NCBI GenBank assembly: GCA_024305405.1
Contig: JAKNDB010000087.1
Span: 744,001 to 808,000 of the forward strand
Source of the DNA: Dirofilaria immitis
Lineage: Eukaryota; Nematoda; Chromadorea; Rhabditida; Onchocercidae
Direction: 5' to 3'
Length of the DNA: 64,000 nt
A program made the translations under genes and the position numbers. How positions within the stretch are numbered: the first letter of the stretch is position 1; every line of letters begins with the position of its first letter. Shown here piece by piece: positions 1 through 16,200 of the stretch. The notes beneath the pieces were generated by a model that saw nothing but the letters and a program-made list of their open reading frames with translations, was not told the DNA's origin and did no database searches.

Positions 1-239
1 TATGATGCGGTAATCAAAATTCTCTGAATTTAGTTATCGTTTCAAACAATTAATCTTATTAATGGTCTCAATCCATTGTTTTTAACAACACTAAAGCTAG
101 AAAAATTAGGATACAAAATTAGTAACTATTAAATATGATTAAGTATTACATATTTTCAAAGGGATGATAGGTTTCGTGTATAATTAGCATCTATCAATGA
201 GCATATAGTGCCGATATTAATGTGAAAATCTTTTTTCAG

Positions 240-1972
240 ATCAACAAATTAATGAAATTCATAAACAACATGGATATATTGCTGATCCAAGCAAGGAAAG
301 AATAGGACCAGGTGCTGTGCCACCTCCTCCAGTTCAGATAGTTCCACCACCAACTACGACAGTAGTGGTAACAGCAACAACTACTACACCGTCGCCGATC
401 ACTACAACTGCAGCCAGTACAACAACACCTACTACAGCAGTGCCAAAACCACCTGTTCCTACCCCACGACCACCAGTACCACCCTCACAGACTACACCAA
501 CTCCGGTACCACCAACGCCAGCTGTTCGACCACCAGTCATTCCTCAAATTCCTATTCGCCCACCGCCACCCGGGTTTATAATTATCTTGTTTCATGTTTC
601 TTTCGCGTACTATTGAATATTGCTAGTAGTAAACACCATGAGAACCTAAAGTTTTTTTTTTTTTAGATCATAATTCATATGAGAAATTGATAATAAAAAA
701 ACAGTTAATGAATGAATAAAGTAACGCTAAAGTGAAAATCCCGAAAATGATATACGAGATAAATGAATGAACAATTTTAGATTCTCCGCGATACCATTTC
801 CAGGCACACCAATGCCAATGCCACCGATGCCAATGCCCGTCATGAGAGTTAGTGGTTTTTTTGCTTTTGAAAACTTTTTTTCAAGCATAAAATTCAACAT
901 ATTTAATTATTATGATTAAAACGAATCATGAAGCTCGAGATTTTCTTTTTTCTTTAGAGCTTGATTTTAAAAGATTAACTATTTTTCAGCCACCGATTGG
1001 AGTTCCAATGATACCAGTTCCGGTAATTCCACAAACACCACTTACAGTTCGTCCCACAAGTACACCAGTAACAGCTCCCATTCCACCACCCACAACTTCA
1101 ACCGCTTCTACAGTGGATACAAATGCAGCTGCTAATGCATCTGCTGGAGATGGACCTCCGCCTACGAAAAAGCTCGGACAGAAGATGAACTTGAAAGTGA
1201 AGCTGATTGGCTAACAAAGGTATTTTAATATTGTGAAAATTTTCAACTAATTCTGAACTTTTAAGTTTTGAAGTCGCAGACTTCCGATATTATGTTTTAT
1301 GTAAACTCAAATCATTGATTGCATAGATTTAAAATACGATGCAAAAATCAGGGAAAAATGCAATGTTGTAATTATAGCTATAATTTTTAAGGTCACTGGA
1401 TCAATTACGGTTACTGTCCAGATACCAAGCACTGCTCCTAATCCGGAGTGGAAACTTGATGGGCGACGACTAAGTGTTTCTATGGATATTGCTGCACCGG
1501 TAAGTTTAAGTTTACCCTTATTAATTTTTATAAATTTTCATTTGAATTTTGTAATTTTTAACATTTTCAACTAGTTTTTAAGTTTTTATCGAATAAACGA
1601 AAAACAAATTCAGATTTCTACGCTGAAGAATTTTGTTCAAGACGAAACTGGGCTACCATGTTCAAAGCAGAAACTGTCGTATGAGGTAAATCTTTTCAAA
1701 TTACATTATAGTATCCAGTAAAAATAAAATGAAAACTTTAGTATATCAAAATTCAAATTTTCTTGCTTCAAGTTTTTAAAGAAATTCAATTTCAATTATT
1801 TATGAAGTTTTAATCTCTTTTTAAATACATTTTTGTTGTTGGATTTTATTAAAATTTAATATCAATTTCAGGGTTGTTCTTAAAAGATGCATGTTCATTA
1901 GCCTATTATAATATGAATACTGGAGCTGTCGTACAATTATTAATCAAAGAAAGAGGTGGTAAGAAAAAGTGA
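240..1972 (+). CDS. SF3A1: SF3A1 splicing factor 3a subunit 1 (3' part)
   Basis: C-terminal half of splicing factor 3a subunit 1 (prp-21 family), a U2 snRNP component needed for branch-site recognition in the nucleus. Six exons read as 240-573, 781-847, 990-1219, 1392-1499, 1614-1685 and 1872-1972, all with GT-AG borders and matching phases. The first carries the conserved segment HKQHGYIADPSKERIGPG, then a long Pro/Thr-rich linker and a Met/Pro run. The last three exons form the ubiquitin-like domain (EWKLDGRRLSV, KQKLSYEG, SLAYYNMNTGAVVQLL) and end in the typical basic tail RGGKKK. The N-terminal SURP modules lie upstream of the window. Two one-base breaks occur: an A is missing near 1170 in the run before ARTEDELESEADWLTK, and a G is missing at the start of the last exon. 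An essential single-copy gene should not carry these, so assembly error is likely. Family assignment is very secure. Confidence 0.93.
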
Positions 1973-2258
1973 TTAGTAAAGAATGTGATTAACTCTGTAT
2001 TTTAATTTCATTCAGTCATCTATTTTAAATTTATCATAAATTGTATTTTCCCAGACATGGATAATTTTTCGTATTACTTCCTCGTGAATCATCTATTCAG
2101 TTCCATGTTTCAGAATTCCTTATGATGAATATCACTCAGATTTTGCATTATTTTTTGCAGCAGTCTTGAATCCATTACCATTTTTAATAGTTATTCTTAT
2201 TCAGCCAAAAATGGCTAATGTATCATAGGATTTAATGTTTTTGGTTCAACTATGTTAA

Positions 2259-2264
2259 AATAAA
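2259..2264 (+). terminator. Likely SF3A1 polyadenylation signal
   Basis: Canonical AATAAA about 290 bases after the SF3A1 stop codon. This is a reasonable 3'UTR length, and nothing coding lies between. The hexamer is frequent by chance in DNA this AT-rich, so the call rests mainly on position. Confidence 0.4.
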
Positions 2265-2936
2265 GTGCAAAAGTCAAGTTTTTGAAATGAATATTGAGTT
2301 TTACATTTTGCATACATACATAATGAGATGAATTTCATGCCATTTAAAAGTACCTGACAGACTTTATTTTTAAATAATTTTTACACATTGGATGAAAGGG
2401 ATTACATAATAGAATATTCGCATTTTAAAATTCGCAATGATTCTTAAAAACTATTTATTTATGGATAGATATCTTAAGCATAATCCGAGACTTTCAGGTC
2501 TCTCGTAGTTCCGGTTTTTTTTCATAAATTGCAGTGCAAAATTTATTCCATGCATAGCCAAAAGAAGGCGAAAGACAGAAAGCCCACTTAAAAGTTATTA
2601 AGTGAGGGATTACAAAAGTGATGCCTTTTTGGATGAAAAAAAGGCATCTACAATGAAAGAGAAAAAAACAGATACAAAGAAACGACATTTGCGCCTAATG
2701 ATGAGGTACAACCGAGTTGCACTGCGCTCAAGATATTAGGAACAATGCATTGATTTATAATATCAGCAAAATGAGAATTAAATAAAGAATATATTTATTT
2801 GTCTTACATAATATCGAAATCCATGAAGATAAGATTTCATAGGAAAAGAAAATCGGAGAAAGATTTTCATTGAGCATTTTGTTGAATTATCGATAGAATC
2901 GATCAAACATACAGTTTGGCTTTAATCATAAATGAT

Positions 2937-3045
2937 AATATACATTGTTATTATACATTATTGTTATTATCATCATTACTATTATTATTATTATTACTAT
3001 TATCATTATTACTATTATTATTACTACTATTATTACCATTACTTT
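2937..3045. repeat. ATT/ATC trinucleotide microsatellite
   Basis: Imperfect run of ATT, ATC and ACT triplets in the intergenic region. A similar but separate run occurs at about 35350-35495. Confidence 0.85.
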
Positions 3046-3395
3046 CCGATTATCTTAATTAAATTAAGCAAAAATAGAGGAATTGATTAAAGACTACGAT
3101 AAATATATAAATCAAAAGAATTCTGAATTGTTTCAATTAATTCATGGGCTACATACAATTACGAAGACTAGATAGTATTGAAGCTTCTTTTTTCAGGAAA
3201 TTCATAATCTTAATAATATGATAATTTTTAGATTTTAACAGTTAGAATGATATGATTGCTTTCAAAATAAGAATCATATGACCTAGATTAAATAATTTAA
3301 CTATTATTTCCTAAATTGTTTGACTTTCATTGAAATTCCTGAAAAAATATTTTCTTCTACTTCATCTCCTACTATTCCGGTAAATGAAACAAATT

Positions 3396-3458
3396 CCTGT
3401 TGTTGTTGTTGCTGTTGATGTTGTTGATCTTGTTGTTGTTGTTGTTGTTGTTGACGAT

Positions 3459-3497
<39 letters not shown>

Positions 3498-3532
3498 ATT
3501 ATTGTTGTTCTTGCTATCATTGTTGCTATTGA
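3396..3532. repeat. TTG (CAA) trinucleotide microsatellite
   Basis: About 40 interrupted TTG triplets with TGA and TGC interruptions, just past the copine-domain stop codon. On the transcribed (minus) strand it is a CAA-rich tract in the presumed 3'UTR. The polyvaline and polyleucine frames it creates on the plus strand are artefacts of the repeat. Confidence 0.85.
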
Positions 3533-3565
3533 TTTTTATTTTTGTTATTGCTTCTTATTGTTGCT

Positions 3566-6251
<2,686 letters not shown>

Positions 6252-6713
6252 CTAAAATAATAAAAGATTTTGGAATTTAAATTTGAAATGAAATTTTCAA
6301 AAATTTCGTTGTATATTATATAACAAAAATGAATTTGCTGATAATCAGTTATCAAATTAAAACTAATTTTTATTCGTAGAATTTCTACTATCGTATATTT
6401 CTTTGATATTTTCAAATTAAAAATATCATTTGTTCAACATCAAATGCAATTCAAATATTACCAATGATAAAGGTAATAGGAAAAGAGAAGAATTACAGGT
6501 ATATTGATATATCAAAAATATGATATCATTCATAGTATTACGATATCATATTCATAATTTAGTACTACTGATAATTTCCATTTAATCTATTTATTGTCGG
6601 AATTTTTGCTAATTCTAAAAATATTATCACTGTTTTAATCAATAAAGTATATTTAATTGGATAATTGATTTATTACTAAATTATTATTAAAATATAACAA
6701 AAAAAAGTTTTTT

Positions 6714-6876
6714 TCAATACAAATTCGGAGCTTCATTTTGTCGTAAAGTTGATCGTCGGCTATGTTGCTCCTTTTTCATCGGTTTTTTAACAATTACTGG
6801 AATTTGTTGTTGTTCAACCGTTACACTCATATCCATTGACATCATTTTCTCGGTTACTTCAGCCGCAAAACTTACT
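6714..6876 (-). CDS. Alternative terminal exon of the giant gene
   Basis: After an acceptor ending in TAG, 54 codons read from the split Arg codon through [17 protein letters not shown] and a Gln-rich, then Lys/Arg-rich tail, to APNLY and a TGA stop. Its phase matches the donor at 7250, so the giant protein can end here instead of continuing into the copine exons. I see no donor in this exon that would splice in phase to 6251, so it looks like a true last exon. No domain is recognised. Without transcripts it is unknown which end is commoner. Confidence 0.7.
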
Positions 6877-6879
6877 CTA

Positions 6880-6990
6880 TCAAATAAATAAATTAATTAA
6901 TAATAAATAAATAAATATCGAAAAATATACTAAATATATTACCAAATAAATAAATAAATAATAAATAAATATCGAAAAATATACTAAATA
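6880..6990. repeat. AAAT tetranucleotide-rich tandem repeat
   Basis: Two copies of a segment made of (AAAT)n followed by a shared stretch ending in CTAAATATATTAC, within the intron between 7250 and 6876. Confidence 0.7.
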
Positions 6991-7249
6991 TATTACTATT
7001 TAAAATTTTCAATTAATATTGTGAAAAAAAAAAGAAAAGAAAAGAAACGAAAAAAATTTATCGATTAAATTTAAATTATTTGATAATAATTGATAATAAA
7101 TAGCATTAATTAATAATAAAATTATTTTTATATAATTATCAAATATTTATTATTTATTGATTGATTGCAATAATTAAATCATAAATTGATAATTTAAAAG
7201 ATAATATTTTAAAAAAAAAAAATTTTCGAAAATTTCATAAATTATTTAC

Positions 7250-10200
7250 CGTTTTTCCACTTTTTGTTCTTGCTCTTCATCGATAAATTTAGGTCGTAAC
7301 GTAATATTCACATCTTCTGTACAGGCTAACGTTTCATGCTCCATAATGCTTGACGATTTTTCAATTTCTGTCATACCATTGATACGTTGTATATCAATAC
7401 GCATTTCTGCTTCATGTCGTATGAACGTTTCTTGAGCGGAATCTGTTCGCAAAGAAATAGGTAAACATTCTCTAGCTAATTTTAAAGCAGATTCTACATG
7501 TATTGCACTAACATGCTTCCATACTTCTACACTTTCAACTTCTATTTTTGATTCCAGACTTTGTAATGTTTTCAACATTTCCGGTAATGCGATATTTGCT
7601 GTTTTGATAATAGCGCATTTGTTGTCCTCTATATTTTGCTTTTCAAGCGATATTTCAAGGTTGAAGATAGTTTCTTCTGTTGCCATCAGATTCATAGTAA
7701 TATGTTCACCATAGCGCACTTCACGATTTACCGATGTTACACCAAAATGTTGTTTTAACGATAATCTGGATTCTAAGCAATTATACAGCTCTGCGTATGA
7801 TTCTCTTGAAGCATTACATTGTAATGCGATTATTCCGCCATCATTTTCGCTTTCCACAAAGTTTGCATCGATTCATAATCTAAGGTTTTTGCATCGTAAC
7901 ATTGGTTGCTAGCATTAGCTCACTGGATTCATTTGTGATTAGTTTCAGTGGTACTTCACGATTTGCTGCTTCATGTCTCACGGAAACATCGAATTGTGCT
8001 AATTTCTTCGATTGTAATTCAAGACTAATAGATATATGATTTTCTTGTGATGATAAGCAAGCTATACTTATTGGAACACCTTGATTTGCCGCTTTTCTTG
8101 TTATTGTAGAAGCTAGTTCAGCAAACGTTTGCTTTAACGTGTCCGTAATCGTGATAACTTGTTCACTTGCATGTTTAGTATCCAATACCAAATGACCACC
8201 ATAACGTATTTCTTTCAAAATAGTGACTTGATTAGCGCTAATTTCTGCAGTATTTTTCCACGAAAAATTGCTGAATTCATTAATTTCAGATGATTCTGTA
8301 AACGTAAAGCATCGATCATCACCTCTACGTGATGCACGTTTCGTAATTCCAACGTTAAATAAATCACTTGCTTTTTGAAATTGTATGCTTCTTGCAATAT
8401 TCTGTTCTGTAGTTGCCAACATGTGGTACATTTCTGTTGCTCGATTCTTATCCGTAAAAATGATTTGTATTTCAAGTTGCTTCGGATTTTGAGAACTATG
8501 CGATGATTGAATATTGATCATTGTTTCCTTAGTAGCCAAAGTATTTAGAATCAATGATCCACCAAAGCGTTTTTCCGGAAATACTTCTGAAAATGCATCA
8601 TACATTGCATTTGGTCTTTGATATTGTATATTAGTGGTTTCAGAAATGAAAGTGCTTTCAATTAATTGAACAATCATTGCCCCAATTTGATTAGCGGTGT
8701 GAATTGTGATCATTGATTGATGATCAACAGATGGACAATTCAAATGGCAATTAAATTCAGCATATATTTCGGTGGCAGATAATGTTGCAAATATAGGATG
8801 ATCCATGCTATGACGAGCAATATATATCGTAAAAGAAACTCTTTGTAAATTAGAACGTGCAGCTGTCAAAGCGGCCGTAAATGTAATCGCAGATTCTTGA
8901 GCGAAATAAGTTGATAGAAGTACATTTCCACCAAAAAGTTTATCTTTCACGCATAATCGGACTTCTTCGCACATTTCGTTACGTTGCCAATGAGCATTGA
9001 TTGTTTCTATTTCATTACTACTTTCTGTAGTAATAAATTTAGCAAATTCATAGTTTGCAACACGTAACGTTAACGCTATTTCATTCTCACGTAACACTGA
9101 TGCTGTTTCATCCTCAGATATCTGTTTCTTCTGTAGATAATACTCTTGATTGTTTTCTTCATGCTTACTTGATTGCACAGATAATTTGCATGGATTTGCA
9201 ATATTTGCAATCACTCGGTGCAAGTGTGTTTCCGCAAACATTAAATGTTTAGACATAAAGCATTCGCAAATGTTAGCAATAATTTCGCTTGCTGCTAAAG
9301 TTTCTAACTTCTGATGTCCTCCATAAAAGGCAAGAAATATTATCTTCTGAATCTCTACATGCTCTTCCTTATGCTGATATTTTATGATGATACTTTCTGT
9401 TTCCAAGCTAATTTCTACAACATCTTTTTGCATCATATCGATATTTGCTACTTTCCGCGTAATTGCTGCATCTTTAATTTCAGGTTTTCGTTCCAAAATA
9501 ATTAATTCATTATTTTCTATTGAAACTGACGATTTTGTCGAAAATATTATGGGAATGCTTTTATTGGATATATTAATTAAAAAGTCTATTTCAGCTGCAG
9601 GCAATTTTGACTCAATCGAAACACTAAATTAATCGCAGATTCTTTTACGGCAGAAGTATTTAAGATTGAATGACCACCGTAGCATGATTGACGAAGAATT
9701 GTTTCAATCTCTTTCATCATACTTTCCTGCTTGAATTGATAGTTTGAAGATTCAGTTTCTTCACAGGTTTCATACAATTTCCAGCACATATCGTAACCTC
9801 TATTAGGTGCTATCAATGTTTTGCATGCTTCATGCATTTCGACGATATGTTGAAGATTTGGACAAGCGACAATTTCTATGGATTCCGATTGAATTGTATC
9901 CAGTGGAACAACTTTCAGAATATTTTTAATTATAATAGTTGTTGATGCACTCAAGATGGTGTCACGTCGTTTTTCCAAAATCCATTGTATCAACTTCTGT
10001 TCATCTCTTGCAGCAAATGTTGTCAGGATACATGGGCCAGCATTCCGTGCCAACCATATCGTCTTTTCTGAAATTTCCTTTGCTCTTTCTTTAATATAAT
10101 TTAAATTAATAGTCAGTGCAACTGCTTCGCTCTCTTGTATATTCAAAATATTCTTCATTAATGATTTTTGCATGTAATGCAATAGATATCATCTGTATTT

Positions 10201-13200
10201 TCCAATTTTCGCAAAATTATAGGTATATCAATAGATTCTGATGTTGTAGCAATGGCTTCATAATATGTACCACGATTCCAACTTCTGGAAACTATTAACT
10301 GATTACAATGAGCAACGCGATTAACACTACTTGTAAGTTCTCGTGTTACATTCAATTCGTATTTTTCCGCAGCATATGTAGTAAGATTTGATTTTCCGCC
10401 AAATCGAGCTTCTCTTATCGTCTTTTCCAACTCAACAGATTCAACTTCTCGTTCGAATTGTAGATAGCTAGTTTGTCTTACATCTGTTGTTTCAATTAAC
10501 TTCATCTTAATATTAATACCTTTGTTGGCTTGTTTAAGGCATAGATAAGCTTCACTTATCAATAGTGGTCTTATCAAATCTTCACTAATTTCTTGCATTT
10601 CCTCAGTAATATATTTTACTGCTAATATTGGTGCTATCATTTTTATTACTTCTTTTAGTGCTATTATTGTAATCTCAAATGCTTCATTTTTATGACATAC
10701 AATTTCACGATCCACAATTGTTTCCTTCACAGATTTTGTATTTAATGTTAAATGTCCACCATAATTTGGAATCTTCCAAATAATAGGAAACTTCAATGAT
10801 GATTCTTTAATTTTGAATTGTGCATGTACAGTATGCATAGTTTCATCAATTTCCAGAAAATGACTTCTAATTGGTTCCATTTTTCGAGAGCAATAATATT
10901 GCATTGATGCTGTTTGTATTTCTTGCGCTTTTTGCCAATTAATATCTATAACTGTCATTTCGGATATTGATGCGAATATTTCCATTGATGTGAAATATTT
11001 AACATTCTCGTTTAAAACTTCACTGATCGTTTCATTTTCAATTCGACGTAACATTGCCATGGTTGTATCACGATCTTCTGTTTTTGCTGCTTTCGTTTTT
11101 AGCTGATAATTACCACCAAAACGTTTTTCAATAAAATTGCCTTCCATTTCATAAGCTTGATTTTCTTCAGTATATTGAAATCCAATGGTAACAAAATTTT
11201 GTTTAATTTCTTGTAACCAAACTGATAAACATTCGCCCTTGTTTCCGATAATCACTACATGAGTAATAGCATTTGCTTCCGATGGTATTCTAAATTCATC
11301 GTATCCATCGACAATTTCTTCTTTTGTACTACTGGCTATTAGCATCTGTGGTTCATAATCATGGCTGATGGTAATAGTTGTACTGAATTCAGCGAACAAT
11401 ACTTGTTCGGAAGTTAATTGTGTATATAATATTGCCTGATCTTCCATATATTCTTCTACATCAACCACTATACCATCATCTTTATTAGGTTCAGGCCATA
11501 TTATTTCCACTCCTAATTTTACAAATCGTTTTCCATCCATTTCCACAAGCATATGGATCTTTTCGTCTTCAACTTGTTCACATTCAAAAATTTCCGCTTT
11601 TAACCAGTTAGCCGAAATTTGAACAGTTTCAAAAATTTCTGTGCTACTTGTTGTTCTAAAATAATATCCACAGTTGTATAATCTGTTTCGATATCTTCAC
11701 ATTTGATATACAATGGAATGGCTGTGATAAATCGTTGATCACGCCAAATATATTCATTTGCTGTTTGCTTTGGTAAAATATTGGATACACAATGAAGATT
11801 AATTATTGCATTTAACTTTTTAGAATTGATTCATGCATTGATACATGTAACATATCGTAATTTTTATCACACCAAATTATCCCACAACTTCCTTCATTTT
11901 TGAACTCTTCCAACGAGAATCTCATCTCCTCAAATTCAATTTGAAAACTACGCTCGCACTGTTTCGATGCAACGATATTTCTGATTATGAATGCCTCCAA
12001 ATTATGCTCCATTGCTACCCACGTTTGATCAATTGAAATTTCTTCTTCGGTAGTTGCGATGGTTGTGAATATACTTACAGCATTACGTTTATGTTGGAAA
12101 CTTACTTCCGCTTCTAAATCTCGATCAACAGTAGTCCATTGTGACAAAATTTCAAAACCTTCTGAATCTGCTTCTTTCATTTTTTCACGGATAGCTTCTG
12201 TATGCGCTCCTTTTAAAATACTTTCTGTTTCAGACAATACTTTACGTGACTTGGTTAACTCAACAGTTTCTTGTAGAGCTATTGTCTTTGCATACTCAGT
12301 TTCTAAACTTATTCCTCGATTAATGATTGATTCACGGATTTTATTTTCTGTTTCCTGATTAGATGATGGTATAAAGAACTCTACACTTGCTTCTTTGCTA
12401 GTCTCTTGAGCATGCTGCGTTTCCAGATATTGCGACAACGTCAAAGCAATGCCAATAACATGTGAAACAGCTTCAGTTGTTTTCGTTGCCGAACGACGCA
12501 TCAACAGAATTCCAGCATCCGATTGCACTTCAGAACTTTCTGCAATAGATTCTGCCAAATCTTCAGCACGAAATGTTGTTTTTGTACGCCTTCAGCAAAT
12601 AACTGTTCTTGTTGACGTGCCAGAATGCTTTCTTTGATTGCAGATTCTATCTTAAACTGTCTTTCACCGCCTGAAACAGCGGTGATTGTATGAAAGTTTA
12701 CGAAAGCATTCTCACTAGATGGCTTCATAAAAGCGTACTTATACTTTCCAGTTGTAATTCTTGACTAGCTGTAGTATCAAATACAACTTGCTCACGATTA
12801 GATTCGTAAATATTAATAGCAGTATCAAAATCGTTCACAATCGTATCCCACGTTGTATCTATTAATTTTGCTACTTCACTTTGTTCAATATATTCTTCAC
12901 TGCTGATCTGTTCTCGATTTATACCGTTCAATACAATTTCTACAGATTCGCATTGCGATTGTTTATCAAACATAATTACATGCGTTACATATATTTCAGA
13001 TGTTGAAATAAAATCAACGGTGATTTTAGCATAATGTACTTCACGCATAGTGCGCTTAGCTATTTCAGTTGATTCAACTTTTAAGAACGATTGCTCCAAA
13101 ATTTCGATAGATTCTTTGCTAGCTTCCAAATTTAAACATTCCTTACAATGCCGACTAATGCTATTTGAAATTTTAGCTTCATAATTTTCGATTTTCTTCA

Positions 13201-16200
13201 GCAAAATTCTTGCAAAATGAGCAATAGTTTCCGTTGAAGTAGAACCATACTGTTGAAAAATCCCAATTTGTTTTTCGGAATATCTATCATTGATGTTGAT
13301 TGCCTCTTCAGCAATTTGTTCATCAAGCTGTTGGAATATAGCATCAGTATTTCCTTGAACAATCTTCCATTCACCAATTTCAGATTCATATGGCTTAAGT
13401 GAAATTGTTTTATCAATGAATCCAAAGAATTCTGGATATTTGATTTGTTCAACAATTTGCACATCTTCTTCCTTAACTGCATCAATATTGCAAGCCATAC
13501 TTTGCGTTTCTGCAACTGCAACATATGTTTCAGTTGACATTGCATTTTGCAGCACATCCCATGATGCCATATATTGCTGATGTTCATCGCCAAATTCATG
13601 GATATGTGAAGAAGCTGTTTCGCATGTATTATCAGAGAGAACACATCCAATGTTTGATAAATGATCCTCTTGTATTTCGAATTCATTTATTACACTCTCG
13701 ACTTCTTCATGAATTGCTTTTAAGGTTGTAATGAATTTTACAACAGGTTTTTGCACAATAGTATGAGTTTTATCCAATCTAATATTACAATCATTTTCTA
13801 GTTCTATGTCTAATGAGGCAGATTCTGAAGTTGGAAATTGCGTATCTAAATAAATTTCAAGTTTTATCGAAGCAGCAAATTGTTTTTCCACTTTTTCAGC
13901 TATTTCCTTCTGTTCCAATTTTGCAAACGAATTTGTAGTTGCTACTTGCTCAGTGCCGTATTCGATAACACGTCCTTGAGCTTGAATAACTTCCAGGTTT
14001 GCTATCATACTAGTACATGTTTCATCGGAAGATTCCTTCAACAGTGAATAGTCTTGTGTTTCATAAGCTGTTCTTAATTGCTTTTCATCGACAGCAGCTT
14101 CATTCAAGGAAAGCTTTAGCTCAGCGACAATAACAGATTCCAGCTTCTCGATCATTCCCGAAAAGTCGATATTTTGTTCCGTTGTTGCTCTAGTAGATAA
14201 TTTTTCAGTTTGTGTTTCTCCAATATATACCGCTTTTTCCGTTGATGCTTTTCTCACGACTTTGCTCCATCCAGCAACTAGCGCTTCTGCTTCATGTGCA
14301 GTTTCCGGATGTCTTGCATATTCCTTCTCCGTTCGACTACTTCTGATATTCGTCGATGTTTCTAGAAAATTATCCTGATGCTTTTCAAAAACAGATTGTT
14401 GCGTAACGCAACTGTCAACAGTTGATTGTAGATTTATATATTCTTGAATAGTCATCTCTTCGGGAACAACCATTGCAACACTCCATTGATCGATTGGACC
14501 TCCTAAAATAATATCCTCTGTAACGTTTTCACTTGAAGCATACTTTGCATCTACGTTAACTTGAAGTTTAAGCTTGTCAGCAATGACTTCCATACACTGT
14601 TCAGCTATTTCTTGAACTGAAATTCGTAGGAAGATACCATTTAAGCTAGTTACTTCTTTGTTATATTCTGTAGCATTCATTATTGCAGTTTCCTTATTAG
14701 GCATTTCGACATTTGTTACGTGTACCATTCCTTCTTCTGGCTTGCATAGCATCTGTTCTTGATATTCTTCAACAAAAGTGAAATTTCTTATTGTTGCTTC
14801 GTATTCTGAAATCTCAAAGTTGACTTCTGTTTCGGATACAAAGTTGACTTCTTGATGAGCTAAAAGATTAGAATTATCGACTGATTCTACTTGAGTTGCT
14901 TGAAGCATCATTTGAATTGTTGCTAAGCTTTTCATCGATACTTTTATCAATAGATGCTTCACGCTCAACAGTTTTGTAATCTGCCATTATATTTCTTTGT
15001 TCGGTTTTTACTGCTTCAAGATTTTCACTTGTTTCTTCAAAATTTTTCATTTCCATGGATTTATCAATATTGTCAACTCTATCAGATATATACTTGAAAT
15101 CAGCGTCGTGAATCACCTGTTCTTCTTTCGTAGCACCAATTGCTATCGCTGTTTGATGATAATTTATCAAGTTGGAATGAACGAGAGCATTTTCTATTGC
15201 TGGAGTTTTTTCATTTCCAATTCCAATTGTGATAGTTCCAGCTTGTTTTCACGATCTGCTTGAATTATACTATCGAACCCTATGTTCGTGCTTCGACGTT
15301 CGATTTGATGAAATTGTCTTAATTCCTGCTCATATTTTGTTGGTCCTTCAGTTTCTCTCTTCACTTGCTCCATTTCTTCTAAGAATTCCGAATCTCGGAA
15401 AATACTAACTGTTGTCATCTGGCGTTCAGTAGATTCGAATTGTCGTATTTGTTCCCTTTCTTTCGTAATCGTTTTCTGTTGTTGAAATATTTTCGTTTCC
15501 GGTATTTTTGCTGCAATGTTTGTTTTATTTTGTGTAATTTGTCCCAAAAATGATTTATTCATTGATTTTGATGGGAAATGCACAACAGCATGAAACTGAT
15601 TATCTCTTTCTTTGCAAATATTCTGACTATCGATATTTTCAGATATCATAGTTGACATCTGCAAGGTTGTTACTAGATCATGACTTGTGATAGGTACAGT
15701 TTTACTCCATGCTTGCTCATTTGATCGTTTAAGTTTATCCGAAGTAATCGTCCTGTCAGTGTGACTTATTTCTTCGACCGGAATTGATACTTCAGCAACT
15801 ACCGCTGAAGTAGAGATAGCTTTGAAATTGCTTGACCATAATCTATTTTGCTAAAGTTATATTCTATTTCTTGCTTTGATATTTCTATCATTTCTCTACT
15901 AGTAGTGTTAATTGCAGTAATATATTTGTCTTCTATCGGTTTTGTTGTAATATGCTCAATAGTTTCGTCAACTTTTGTAGTAATACTAGTTGTTGGTTGG
16001 AATATGTTATGTTGATCTTCAAAACCTAATGATGAAGCTTGACTCTGAACATCCAGAAATGATCTTAAATCACTGGATTCATCCATTTTGAATCTGTTTT
16101 TCTTTCTCCTGAATAATTAATGCTTCGGCTGCTTCATTTATAGCTTGCTTTGGCTGTTGTGTTAATTGATGATATCTGGATGAGAATGTAAATGAAGATG

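Larger units (their letters stand above)
2265..3565. other. Tail-to-tail intergenic region, SF3A1 and copine gene
   Basis: Separates two convergent genes. It holds two trinucleotide arrays (listed separately) and AT-rich DNA. A 64-codon frame on the minus strand at 2494-2688 has no recognisable features and I do not count it as a gene. The part next to 3565 is probably the 3'UTR of the minus-strand copine-domain transcript. Confidence 0.5.

Noticed and set aside
334..540. Minus-strand Gly/Val-rich frame
   Set aside because: It is the complement of the SF3A1 Pro/Thr linker exon.
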